Of a stretch of DNA of 17,207 nucleotides, positions 1 to 7,015 are shown piece by piece. This DNA comes from Fen-999 sp964469455. GTDB lineage: Bacteria > Pseudomonadota > Gammaproteobacteria > Burkholderiales > Rhodocyclaceae. Below the pieces are notes generated by a model. It ran no database searches. It was not told where the DNA came from and saw nothing but the letters and a program-made list of their open reading frames with translations. The stretch covers positions 1 through 17,207 of the forward strand of contig CAYXZX010000043.1 of the NCBI GenBank assembly GCA_964469455.1. Direction: 5' to 3'. Numbering within the stretch: position 1 is the stretch's first letter; each line of letters opens with the position of its first letter. Both the position numbers and the translations under genes were made by a program.

Positions 1-32
1 TCCAGTGCGTCTACCAATTCCGCCACCTTCGC
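1..32 (-). tRNA. tRNA-Leu, 5' part only (cut by the window edge)
   Basis: Read on the minus strand from position 32, the sequence starts GCGAAGGTGGCGGAATTGG and continues with TAGACGCACTGGA. This is the acceptor strand, D-arm and beginning of the anticodon stem of a bacterial leucine tRNA; the run GTGGCGGAATTGGTAGACGC is characteristic of this isotype. The anticodon, variable arm, T-arm and 3' end lie outside the window, so the anticodon cannot be read. The gene diverges from hpnC. Confidence 0.9.
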
Positions 33-42
33 GCAACCGAAG

Positions 43-59
43 ATTTTACCCGATATACT
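43..59. promoter_or_regulatory. Candidate -10 elements of divergent tRNA-Leu and hpnC promoters
   Basis: The 50 bases between the tRNA and hpnC hold the only AT-rich patch here. On the minus strand TAAAAT (complement of 43-48) lies 10 bases before the mature tRNA 5' end, a suitable distance for a -10 box. On the plus strand TATACT (54-59) lies 23 bases before the hpnC ATG. I see no convincing -35 box for either, so both are tentative. Confidence 0.3.
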
Positions 60-82
60 CGGCCGCTGCCCAACCGCTCGCC

Positions 83-904
83 ATGGATGACGAACTCCAC
101 AAGAGCCACTACGAAAACTTCCCGGTCGCCTCGCTACTGCTGCCGCGCCCACTGCGCGAACCGGTCGCGGCCATCTACGCGTTCGCCCGCAGCGCCGATG
201 ATTTCGCCGACGAAGGCAATCTCGACCCGACCACCCGGCTGGCATTGCTGGCCGGCTATCGCGCCGAGCTCGACGCCATCGAGCAGGGCCGGCCCACGGA
301 GCATCCGGTCTTCATTCGATTGCGGCCGGTGATCGCCCGATTCGACCTGCCCCTGAAGTTGTTTCGCGACCTGCTCGATGCCTTCGCCCAGGATGTCGCC
401 AAGACGCGCTATGCCAGCTTCGACGAACTGATGGACTACTGCCGGCGCTCGGCCGATCCCGTGGGTCGCCTGCTGCTGCATCTTTTCGGCGCCACCACGG
501 CCGACAATCTGCAGCGTTCCGACGCCATCTGCTCGGCGCTGCAACTGATCAACCACTGGCAGGATGTCGGCATCGATATCGCCAAGCCGGTGCCGCGCAT
601 CTACCTGCCTCGAGAGGACCTCGAGCGCTTCGGCGTCACCGAGGCCGAGCTCACGCGGCGTGTCGCCACGCCTGACTTCCGCAGGTTGCTGCGATTCCAG
701 GCGGATCGGGCGCGCGATCTCATGATGCGCGGCGCCCCGCTCGGCCGCGCGCTGACCGGCCGCATCGGCCTCGAGATACGCGCGATCGTCGCCGGTGGCC
801 TTAGGGTGCTGGAGAAGATCGAGGCCGCCGATTACGACGTCTTCGCGGCACGGCCCGTGCTCTCCAGGCTCGACTGGCCCCGCATAATCTGGCGCGCACG
901 ATGA
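83..904 (+). CDS. hpnC: Squalene synthase HpnC (hydroxysqualene synthase)
   Basis: A 273-residue protein of the trans-isoprenyl diphosphate synthase (squalene/phytoene synthase) family. The first Asp-rich motif is SADDFADE (Asp 39, 40, 43). The second is NHWQDVGID (Asp 161, 165). These bind Mg2+ and the diphosphate of the substrate. In the HpnCDE route HpnC converts presqualene diphosphate to hydroxysqualene. I chose the ATG at 83 because an in-frame ATG at 5 would lie inside the tRNA-Leu gene and would add 26 low-complexity residues with no family match, while homology begins a few residues after the chosen start. No clear Shine-Dalgarno sequence precedes 83. The stop overlaps the hpnD start as ATGA (901-904), so translation is probably coupled. 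It is assigned as HpnC rather than HpnD by gene order and by its resemblance to the HpnC branch. Confidence 0.9.
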   Translation: MDDELHKSHYENFPVASLLLPRPLREPVAAIYAFARSADDFADEGNLDPTTRLALLAGYRAELDAIEQGRPTEHPVFIRLRPVIARFDLPLKLFRDLLDAFAQDVAKTRYASFDELMDYCRRSADPVGRLLLHLFGATTADNLQRSDAICSALQLINHWQDVGIDIAKPVPRIYLPREDLERFGVTEAELTRRVATPDFRRLLRFQADRARDLMMRGAPLGRALTGRIGLEIRAIVAGGLRVLEKIEAADYDVFAARPVLSRLDWPRIIWRAR

Positions 905-1734
905 GCCCCGACGAATATTGCCAGCGCAAGGCGGCGGCCAGCGGCTCGAGCTTCTATTACGGTTTTCGCTTTCTCGATGCCCGCCGCCGGCGCGCGATCA
1001 TGGCGCTGTACGCTTTCTGCCGCGAAGTCGACGACGCGGTGGATGAATGCAGCGACCCCGGCGTCGCCGCCATGAAACTGGCCTGGTGGCGCGGCGAAGT
1101 GGAGGCGATGTACGCCGGACACCCCACCCATCCGGTGACGTTGGCCTTGGCCGCCGTCCTGTCCGAAGTCAATCTGCCGGCCGAGCAGTTGCAGGAGATC
1201 ATCGACGGCATGGAGATGGATCTCCGCCTGGCGCGCTATCCCGATTTCCGGACACTTAATCTGTATTGCTACCGCGTGGCCTCGGTCGTCGGGCTCCTCG
1301 CCGCCGAAATCTTCGGCTACACCGATCGCCGCACGCAGAAGTATGCCCACGACCTCGGCCTCGCCTTCCAGCTCACCAACATCATCCGCGATGTCGGCGA
1401 CGATGCCCGGCGCGGCCGCATCTACCTGCCGCAGGACGAACTGGCGCGTTTCGGCGTGTCCGAGGCGCACATCCTGACCCGGCGCCATTCCGACCGCTTC
1501 ACGGAATTGATGTGGTTCCAGGCCCAACGTGCCCGGGACACCTACGACCGGGCGCTCGGCGAACTGCCGGCCTCCGACCGCAAGGCGCAGCGGCCCGGGC
1601 TGGTGATGGCCGCCATCTACCGCGCCCTGCTCGACGAAATCGTCGAGGATGGCTGCCGCGTGCTGACCCATCGCGTGTCCCTGCCCCCCGCGCGCAAGCT
1701 GTGGCTGGCGGCCAGGGCCTGGCTGCATGGCTGA
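901..1734 (+). CDS. hpnD: Presqualene diphosphate synthase HpnD
   Basis: A 277-residue squalene/phytoene synthase family enzyme, paralogous to the upstream gene. It condenses two farnesyl diphosphates into presqualene diphosphate, the first step of the HpnCDE route to squalene. The Asp motifs are REVDDAVDE (Asp 44, 45, 48) and NIIRDVGDD (Asp 164 and 168), followed by RIYLP. Conserved aromatic and arginine stretches (YYGFRFL at 19-25, ALYAFCREVDD at 35-45) fit the family, and the length is normal. Its start overlaps the hpnC stop by 4 bases and its stop overlaps the hpnE start by 8 bases. All three are thus one operon, probably with translational coupling, since no strong ribosome site is visible at 901. 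Confidence 0.92.
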   Translation: MSPDEYCQRKAAASGSSFYYGFRFLDARRRRAIMALYAFCREVDDAVDECSDPGVAAMKLAWWRGEVEAMYAGHPTHPVTLALAAVLSEVNLPAEQLQEIIDGMEMDLRLARYPDFRTLNLYCYRVASVVGLLAAEIFGYTDRRTQKYAHDLGLAFQLTNIIRDVGDDARRGRIYLPQDELARFGVSEAHILTRRHSDRFTELMWFQAQRARDTYDRALGELPASDRKAQRPGLVMAAIYRALLDEIVEDGCRVLTHRVSLPPARKLWLAARAWLHG

Positions 1735-3034
1735 ACGCGGCGCCACCGTTGCCGTCATCGGCGCCGGCTACGCCGGCATGGCGGCTGCCGTCGAACTGGC
1801 CAGCCGCGGTGTCGCATCCCATGTCTTCGAGGCTTCGCGCACGCTGGGGGGCCGTGCTCGCGGCGTGGAAATCGACGGCCTGACCCTCGACAATGGCGCG
1901 CACATCCTCGTCGGCGCCTATCAGGAGACACTGCGGCTGATGGGTCGGGTCGGCGCGCCGGCCGACGGGCTGCAACGACAGGCCCTGCAACTGGAATTTC
2001 CCGGCCAATTCCGCCTGCGCGCGCCAAACCTGCCGGCGCCCCTGCATCTGGGCTGGGCGCTGGCGACGGCACGCGGACTGACATGGTCCGAACGGTTTGC
2101 CACGGTCCGCTTCATGCGTCGCCTGAAAGCCATGCGATTCCGGCTGCCCGTCGACAGCAGCGTCGCCGAACTGCTCGAAGACCAGCCCGACCGCGCCCGC
2201 CGCTTCCTTTGGGAACCGCTGTGCCTCGCCGCGCTCAACACCCCGCCGGCGGAAGCATCCGCGCAGGTGTTCGTCCATGTGCTGCGCGACAGCCTCGCGG
2301 CTCATCGCGACGCGAGCGACCTGCTGTTGCCGAGGCACGATCTGTCGGCATTGTTTCCCGAACCCGCCGCGCGCTGGATCGAAACTCACGGCGGCGAGGT
2401 CCGGCGCGGCCAGCGCATCGGCCAGATACATCGGCGCGACGATCGCTACTACCTAGACGCGCACGGGCCTTACGACCAGGTCATCGTTGCAGTCGCGCCC
2501 CAGCACGTCGCGCCGCTCATCGGCGGCTTGCCACGCCTGACTTTCGTTACAGAAGCGCTGGCCGCCTTCCGCTGGCAGCCGATTGTCACCTGCTACCTGC
2601 GCTACCCTGCCGACGTTCGCCTGCCGGCGCCGATGATCGGCGTCGACCGGGGAACCGCGCAATGGCTGTTCGATCGCGGCGCACTGTGTGACCAGCCCGG
2701 CGTGATCGCCGCCGTCATCAGCGGCCATGGCCGGCACGAAGGCCTCGAAGCCGATGCCCTGGCGGCGGCGATCGACGGCGACATCCGGCGCCTTCTGCCG
2801 GATCTCCCGTCACCGAGTTGGCACCGCGTCATCGCCGAAAAGCGCGCCACCTTCGCCTGCACACCGGGCATCAAACGACCATGGGTGGAAACACCGCTGC
2901 CCGGCTTGCTGCTGGCTGGCGACTACATTGACGGCGACTATCCCGCAACGCTCGAAGGCGCGGTCAGGAGCGGCGTCTCGGCGGCGCTAGCCGCCTATTG
3001 CCGGTTCGGCCAGCCGGCCGGCCACCAGCCTTAG
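1727..3034 (+). CDS. hpnE: Hydroxysqualene dehydroxylase HpnE (FAD-dependent)
   Basis: A 435-residue flavoprotein of the phytoene desaturase/amine oxidase type. The N-terminus carries the dinucleotide-binding fold VAVIGAGYAGMAAA (GxGxxG at 12-17), the acidic residue ending the second strand (FEAS) and the motif GGRAR (41-45). The C-terminal FAD motif GLLLAGDYIDGDYPATLEGA lies at about 393-412. In the HpnCDE pathway this enzyme reduces hydroxysqualene to squalene, the substrate of squalene-hopene cyclase, which is not in this window. The start overlaps hpnD by 8 bases. The 3' end overlaps the converging ybbA gene by 48 bases (2987-3034), so the last 15 or so codons of both genes share DNA. No terminator is visible between them. 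Confidence 0.92.
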   Translation: MAERGATVAVIGAGYAGMAAAVELASRGVASHVFEASRTLGGRARGVEIDGLTLDNGAHILVGAYQETLRLMGRVGAPADGLQRQALQLEFPGQFRLRAPNLPAPLHLGWALATARGLTWSERFATVRFMRRLKAMRFRLPVDSSVAELLEDQPDRARRFLWEPLCLAALNTPPAEASAQVFVHVLRDSLAAHRDASDLLLPRHDLSALFPEPAARWIETHGGEVRRGQRIGQIHRRDDRYYLDAHGPYDQVIVAVAPQHVAPLIGGLPRLTFVTEALAAFRWQPIVTCYLRYPADVRLPAPMIGVDRGTAQWLFDRGALCDQPGVIAAVISGHGRHEGLEADALAAAIDGDIRRLLPDLPSPSWHRVIAEKRATFACTPGIKRPWVETPLPGLLLAGDYIDGDYPATLEGAVRSGVSAALAAYCRFGQPAGHQP

Positions 3035-3673
3035 CCGGCGGCCGCAGCGCGCCGCCAGCGTTTCGTCGTGCGTGACCAGCACCAGGGTCGTGCCGGCCTC
3101 ACGGTTCATCGCGAACATCAGGTCGATGATTTCGTTGCCGGTGGCAGCGTCGAGGTTGCCGGTCGGCTCGTCGGCCAGCAGCAGTTTCGGTTGCACGGCG
3201 AACGCCCGCGCCAGGGCGACGCGCTGCTGCTCGCCGCCGGACAACTGCCGCGGATAGTGGGCAAGGCGCTCCGCCAGGCCGACCCGCGCCAGCATCGCCC
3301 GCGCCTGTTCGCCGCTGTCGCCTCGCGCCATCAATTCAAGGGGCAAGGCCGCGTTCTCGAGCGCGGTAAGGGCCGGCAACAACTGAAACGACTGGAAGAC
3401 GAAACCGAGCAGGCGGCCGCGCAATTCGGCGCGCGCATCCTCGTCCAGCGCCGAGATCTCCGCGCCGTCGAGGCGTACCCGGCCGCGACTGGGCGTATCA
3501 AGCCCGGCGAGCAGGGCAAGCAGCGTCGACTTCCCCGAGCCCGACGCGCCGACGATGGCGATCGCCTCGCCCGCCGTCACGGTGAACGAAATCTCGTGCA
3601 GAATCGTCAGCGCGCCGCCGTTGCCCGCCGTCGGCACGTCCTTGCCCAGGTTCTCGACTTCAATGATCGCCAT
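2987..3673 (-). CDS. ybbA: ABC transporter ATP-binding protein, YbbA/LolD type
   Basis: A 228-residue ATPase of the LolD/MacB/YbbA group. Walker A is GASGSGKST (42-50), the Q-loop Gln is 94, the signature is LSGGE (144-148), Walker B with the catalytic Glu is LLLADEP (164-170), and the switch His is 202. Proteins of this group energise a membrane partner (FtsX/MacB-like permease, YbbP in E. coli) that handles lipoproteins or other envelope substrates. The divergent tesA neighbour is the same as in E. coli, which favours YbbA over LolD. No permease gene follows; the next gene downstream is the convergent hpnE, so the partner must be elsewhere. The ATG (3673-3671) shares bases with the tesA ATG. 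A weak AGG lies about 10 bases upstream of it. Confidence 0.88.
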   Translation of the reverse strand: MAIIEVENLGKDVPTAGNGGALTILHEISFTVTAGEAIAIVGASGSGKSTLLALLAGLDTPSRGRVRLDGAEISALDEDARAELRGRLLGFVFQSFQLLPALTALENAALPLELMARGDSGEQARAMLARVGLAERLAHYPRQLSGGEQQRVALARAFAVQPKLLLADEPTGNLDAATGNEIIDLMFAMNREAGTTLVLVTHDETLAARCGRRLRLVAGRLAEPAIGG

Positions 3674-4277
3674 GCTGAAACGCCTGTTGCCCCTGATTGT
3701 CTTCGCCCTGCCGATGAGCGCATCGGCCGTATCATCCGTGCTCGTCTTCGGCGACAGCCTGTCGGCCGGCTACGGCATCGCCATTCAGCAGAGTTGGCCC
3801 GCGTTGCTGGCGAAGCGCCTCGAGGATAACCGTCCGCCGTGGTCGGTGTCCAACGCCAGCATCAGCGGTGAAACCACCGCCGGCGGCCGGGCGCGCTTCA
3901 AGGAGGCACTCGACCGCGTGCAGCCCGCCGTGGTGGTACTGGCGCTGGGTGCCAACGACGGCCTGCGCGGCCTGTCACCGGCCCAGATGCGCGACAACCT
4001 GCTCGCCATGATCCGCGCCGCCAAGGATCGCAAGGCCCGCGTGCTGCTGGTCGGCATGAAACTGCCGCCCAATTATGGACCGGACTACGTTCGCCAGTTC
4101 GAGCAGGGATTTGCGCGCGTCGCCAGCGAAGAGAAAGTGCCGCTGCTGCCTTTCCTGCTCGCGCCCATCGCTACCGATGCGACGGCCTTCCAGCCCGATG
4201 GCCTGCACCCGAACGCGGCCGCGCAGCCCCGGCTGCTCGAGCACGTCTGGAGCGCGCTGCAGCCCTTGCTCAAGTGA
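3672..4277 (+). CDS. tesA: Arylesterase / acyl-CoA thioesterase I (TesA)
   Basis: A 201-residue SGNH hydrolase. Residues 1-19 (MLKRLLPLIVFALPMSASA) form a Sec signal peptide ending in an AxA cleavage site, so the enzyme is periplasmic. The four SGNH blocks are FGDSLSAGYG (nucleophile Ser29), the glycine in ISGET (Gly66), GAND (Asn95) and DGLHPN (Asp176, His179). TesA enzymes hydrolyse acyl-CoAs, aryl esters and lysophospholipids; the natural substrate is unclear. The frame is open upstream as far as 3555, but that part is antisense to ybbA and would bury the signal peptide. I therefore use the ATG at 3672; an ATG at 3663 is the only close alternative. The 3' end overlaps convergent selD by 8 bases. 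Confidence 0.9.
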   Translation: MLKRLLPLIVFALPMSASAVSSVLVFGDSLSAGYGIAIQQSWPALLAKRLEDNRPPWSVSNASISGETTAGGRARFKEALDRVQPAVVVLALGANDGLRGLSPAQMRDNLLAMIRAAKDRKARVLLVGMKLPPNYGPDYVRQFEQGFARVASEEKVPLLPFLLAPIATDATAFQPDGLHPNAAAQPRLLEHVWSALQPLLK

Positions 4278-5319
4278 AAGTCAGCCGCGGAGACACGCCA
4301 CCCGCCGCGGCGAACCGTCCGATCACCGCTGCCCGCTCGAAACCGTCGCCGCGAAACGCCGCCAGCACTTCCTCGACGCTCGCCGGCGCGCAAGCCACCA
4401 GCAATCCGCCGCTGGTCTGCGGATCCGTGACCATCTTGTTCTGCCATTCCGGGCAAGCCGCCGGCAGATCGACATCCTTGCCGTAGCTCTCCCAGTTGCG
4501 CGTCGACGCCCCGGTGGCGATACCCGCGCGCACGTGCGTCACGGCTTCTTCGATCATCGGCAGGGCCGCCAGTTCGACGCTCGCGGACGCGCGCGAACCA
4601 CGACAGATCTCCAGCAGATGCCCGGCCAGCCCGAAACCGGTGACATCGGTAATGGCGTGCACGCCGGGCAATTCCGCCAGCCGCGCCCCGGTGACGTTCA
4701 ACCGCGCCGTCCAGCGGACCATCTCGCCGTAGCCGGCATCCGACAGCACACCTTTCTTCAGCGCCGCCGAAAGGATGCCGATACCGAGCGGCTTGCTCAG
4801 GATCAGCACATCGCCGTCGCGCGCGCCCTTGTTGGCCTTGATCTGATCCGGACGCACGATGCCAATGCCGACCAGACCGTAAATCGGCTCGGGAGAATCG
4901 ATGGAATGCCCGCCGGCGATGGGAATGCCGGCCTCGGCGCACACCGAAGCGCCGCCTTCGAGAATCGCGTGAATCACGTCCTCCGGGAGCTTGGCGATCG
5001 GCATGCCAACCACCGCCAGCGCAAAGATCGGCCGGCCGCCCATGGCATAGACATCGGACAGCGCATTGGCGGCGGCGATCCGGCCGAAGTCGCGCGGATC
5101 GTCCACGATGGGCATGAAGAAGTCAGTGGTGGCAATGACCGCCTGCGCGTCGTTCAGGCGATAGACGGCTGCGTCGTCGGCGGTTTCGATCCCCACAAGG
5201 AGATCGGCCGGCAACGTCTTCAGGGGCGATTCGGCGATAATGCGCGACAACACGGCCGACGCAATCTTGCAGCCTCAACCGCCGCCGTGACTGAACTGGG
5301 TAAGCTTGATTTTTTCCAT
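4270..5319 (-). CDS. selD: Selenide, water dikinase SelD, selenocysteine-containing (in-frame TGA)
   Basis: Full-length selenophosphate synthetase of 349 residues if the TGA at 5277-5275 is read as selenocysteine. It makes selenophosphate from selenide and ATP, the selenium donor for Sec-tRNA and for 2-selenouridine. The N-terminus from the ATG at 5319 reads MEKIKLTQFSHGGG, then TGA, then GCKIASAV, which matches SelD with the catalytic Cys/Sec at residue 15 and the conserved Lys at 18. Further motifs are DDAAVY (Asp49), TTDFF, NALSDVYAMGG (Asp89), GGHSID and DVTGFG (Asp225), which correspond to E. coli Asp51, Asp91 and Asp227. There are no other stops, and conservation continues without a break on both sides of the TGA. 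Calling the gene from the GTG at 5253 would delete the catalytic centre. SelD with Sec at this site is known in other bacteria, for example Haemophilus influenzae. No Shine-Dalgarno sequence is evident. Confidence 0.9.
5236..5266 (-). promoter_or_regulatory. Bacterial SECIS hairpin of selD
   Basis: Eight bases after the UGA the mRNA can fold into a hairpin. It has a lower 3-bp stem (GAU with AUC), a 2-base bulge on the 3' side, a 4-bp stem (UGCG with CGCA), a single bulged U (5259), an upper 4-bp stem (CGGC with GUCG, one G-U pair) and a six-base loop CGUGUU (5254-5249). In the E. coli fdhF SECIS a bulged U is followed six bases later by the loop G and U that SelB contacts. Here the bulged U is likewise followed six bases later by G then U, the whole element being two bases further from the UGA. 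I folded this by eye and have no energy estimate. Confidence 0.72.
5275..5277 (-). other. Selenocysteine codon (UGA) of selD
   Basis: The complement of TCA at 5275-5277 is TGA, in frame between HGGG and GCK. This is the position of catalytic Cys17 in E. coli SelD, displaced by two residues. A stop here would leave a useless 14-residue peptide, while a 327-codon conserved frame continues directly after it. Together with the hairpin that follows, this supports recoding rather than mutation. Confidence 0.88.
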
Positions 5320-5324
5320 GGGAG
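5320..5324 (+). promoter_or_regulatory. Ribosome binding site that decides the mnmH start
   Basis: GGGAG lies five bases before the GTG at 5330. For the alternative ATG at 5318 the same bases would fall inside the coding region and nothing similar lies upstream. This favours the GTG start. Confidence 0.55.
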
Positions 5325-5329
5325 TTGCC

Positions 5330-6406
5330 GTGTCGGAGCGCGCGCCTGTCGCACCTGAGCGCCACGCCAAAGGGGTTGCCACACTATCACAACTGGCCGG
5401 CTTCGACGCGGTCATCGACGCCCGCTCGCCCGCCGAATATGCCGACGACCATCTGCCTGGCGCCATCAGTTGCCCGGCCCTGTCCGACGAGGAACGCGCA
5501 CGGGTCGGAACGCTCTACAAGCAGGTGTCGGCCTTCGAGGCCAAGAAGATCGGCGCGGCCCTGGTGGCCAGAAACATCGCCCGCCACATCGAGGAACGTT
5601 TTCTCGACCATCCGAAGGACTGGCGGCCGCTGGTCTATTGCTGGCGCGGCGGCAAGCGCAGCGGCGCCTTCACCCATGTGCTGCGCGAGATCGGCTGGGA
5701 CGCCCATCGGCTCGAGGGCGGCTACAAGGCCTGGCGCAAGCAGATCGTCGCCGAACTTGCCGAGTTGCCGGCCAGGTTTTCCTTCCGCGTGATATCCGGC
5801 GCCACCGGCAGCGCCAAGAGCCGCATCCTCGAAGCGCTGGCAACCGAGGGCGCACAGATCCTCCACCTCGAGGAACTTGCCGCCCACAAGGGCTCGGTGC
5901 TCGGCAACCTGCCGAACGAGCGGCAACCGTCTCAAAAAACTTTCGAAACCCGCCTGCACACGGCCTTGTCGTCGCTTGATCCCACGCAGACCATCTATGT
6001 CGAGGCCGAGAGCCGGCGCATCGGTGCCCTGCAAGTGCCCGATAGCCTGATCGCCGCCATCCGCGCCGCGCCCTGCATACGCATCGATGCCACGGCGCAC
6101 GCGCGCGTGGAGTTCCTGCTGCGCGACTACGCCTACTTCCTCGAGGACCCGCGCTGGCTCTCGGAGAAACTAGGCCACTTGCGTGGCCTGCAGAGCAATG
6201 AAACGCTGGCGCGCTGGCTCAGGCTGGTGGAAACAAGCCAATTTCGTGCGTTGGTCGGTGAATTGCTCGAGCGTCACTACGATCCGCTGTACCAGCGCTC
6301 GCAGACCAGGAACTACCGCGATTACGGCGATGCCCCCGCCTTCGCCACCGACGATCTTTCGCCCGACGGCATCAGCCGGTTGGCCAAGAGCATCCTGGCA
6401 GCCTGA
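5330..6406 (+). CDS. mnmH: tRNA 2-selenouridine synthase MnmH (SelU/YbbB)
   Basis: A 358-residue enzyme that replaces sulfur by selenium at the wobble 2-thiouridine of certain tRNAs, using selenophosphate from SelD. The N-terminal rhodanese domain carries IDARSPAEY and the catalytic Cys in VYCWRGGKRSG (Cys104). The C-terminal P-loop domain follows, with GATGSAKS (157-164). This departs from the usual GxxxxGK[ST] by an Ala before the Lys. I prefer the GTG at 5330 because GGGAG (5320-5324) sits five bases before it. The ATG at 5318 would add four residues and overlap the selD start. Length is close to the E. coli protein. The gene diverges from selD, its substrate supplier. Its 3' end overlaps the converging methyltransferase gene by 35 bases. 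Confidence 0.92.
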   Translation: MSERAPVAPERHAKGVATLSQLAGFDAVIDARSPAEYADDHLPGAISCPALSDEERARVGTLYKQVSAFEAKKIGAALVARNIARHIEERFLDHPKDWRPLVYCWRGGKRSGAFTHVLREIGWDAHRLEGGYKAWRKQIVAELAELPARFSFRVISGATGSAKSRILEALATEGAQILHLEELAAHKGSVLGNLPNERQPSQKTFETRLHTALSSLDPTQTIYVEAESRRIGALQVPDSLIAAIRAAPCIRIDATAHARVEFLLRDYAYFLEDPRWLSEKLGHLRGLQSNETLARWLRLVETSQFRALVGELLERHYDPLYQRSQTRNYRDYGDAPAFATDDLSPDGISRLAKSILAA

Positions 6407-6944
6407 CCTCGCGCCGGCGGCAGACGCAGATGCGCTGGATGACAGCTGGCCAGGGGCTGACAACCTCGCCCTGCTCGAAGGCAACGACGGTGAAACGCTT
6501 GTGCATCAGGTCAAGCAGTTCGCCCGGCCGTAGTAGGAACTGGGGATTGGCAGGCTTGCCGAACCGTTCGTTGCCAATCATGAACGTTTCATAGATCAGC
6601 GTTCCACCTTCCGCGAGACAGGCCATGAGGTGGGGCATCAACGGACGCCAGAGGTAGTTGGTAACCACGATGCCCTCGAACTGGCGGCCAAAATAGGGCC
6701 ATGGACCACCCTCCAGATCGGCGACGCGCGTGTCGATGCCAGGCAAGCCGGCGATCCGCGACAGCTGACTTTCGTCCCGGTCCACCGCTTCGATCCGGAA
6801 ACCGAGTTCCGCAAGGTATTTGGCATGACGTCCAGACCCGCAGGCGAGATCCAGAACATCGCCGCCGGCGGGAATCAGGCCGGCGAAACGACGTACCCAT
6901 GGCGACGGCGCCGTACCGGCCGACTGTGGCGACTGATCGATCAT
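6372..6944 (-). CDS. Class I SAM-dependent methyltransferase, substrate unknown
   Basis: A 190-residue single-domain Rossmann methyltransferase. Motif I is VLDLACGSGRH (30-40) and the acidic residue of motif II is in IEAVDRDE (51-58). A conserved-looking VTNYLWRPL (94-102) sits where motif IV is expected, followed by GGTLIYETF (113-121). It resembles small TehB-like methyltransferases, but nothing identifies the acceptor. The ATG at 6944 was chosen because the upstream extension to 7061 would run into the next gene and holds an unlikely Cys-rich stretch. AAGGG sits just before this ATG, closer than is usual. The C-terminal end overlaps mnmH by 35 bases on the other strand. There is no operon partner, and a role in RNA modification beside mnmH would be only a guess. 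Confidence 0.82.
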   Translation of the reverse strand: MIDQSPQSAGTAPSPWVRRFAGLIPAGGDVLDLACGSGRHAKYLAELGFRIEAVDRDESQLSRIAGLPGIDTRVADLEGGPWPYFGRQFEGIVVTNYLWRPLMPHLMACLAEGGTLIYETFMIGNERFGKPANPQFLLRPGELLDLMHKRFTVVAFEQGEVVSPWPAVIQRICVCRRREVRLPGCSWPTG

Positions 6945-7015
6945 GCCCTTGATTTTCGCCGATTTTCTGCCGTAATAGCTAGGCAAGTGGAACGGCGGTG
7001 CTATATTGGCCTTAA

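Noticed and set aside
5..82. N-terminal extension of hpnC from an ATG at 5
   Set aside because: It would overlap the tRNA-Leu gene, and the added residues do not look like the family.
3555..3671. Upstream extension of tesA
   Set aside because: It is antisense to the ybbA Walker A region and would place the signal peptide inside the protein.
3068..3829. A 253-codon plus-strand open frame antisense to ybbA
   Set aside because: It is a mirror of the ABC ATPase, with Arg/Gln-rich sequence and no recognisable domain.
4270..5253. selD as a truncated or pseudogene starting at the GTG at 5253
   Set aside because: Conserved SelD sequence continues upstream in the same frame to an ATG at 5319, broken only by a TGA at the Sec/Cys position and followed by a SECIS-like hairpin. 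Random decay would not be expected to hit only that codon.
4075..5358. A 427-codon plus-strand open frame antisense to selD
   Set aside because: Arg- and His-rich translation with no family resemblance; it is a shadow of the GC-rich selD and of tesA in another frame.
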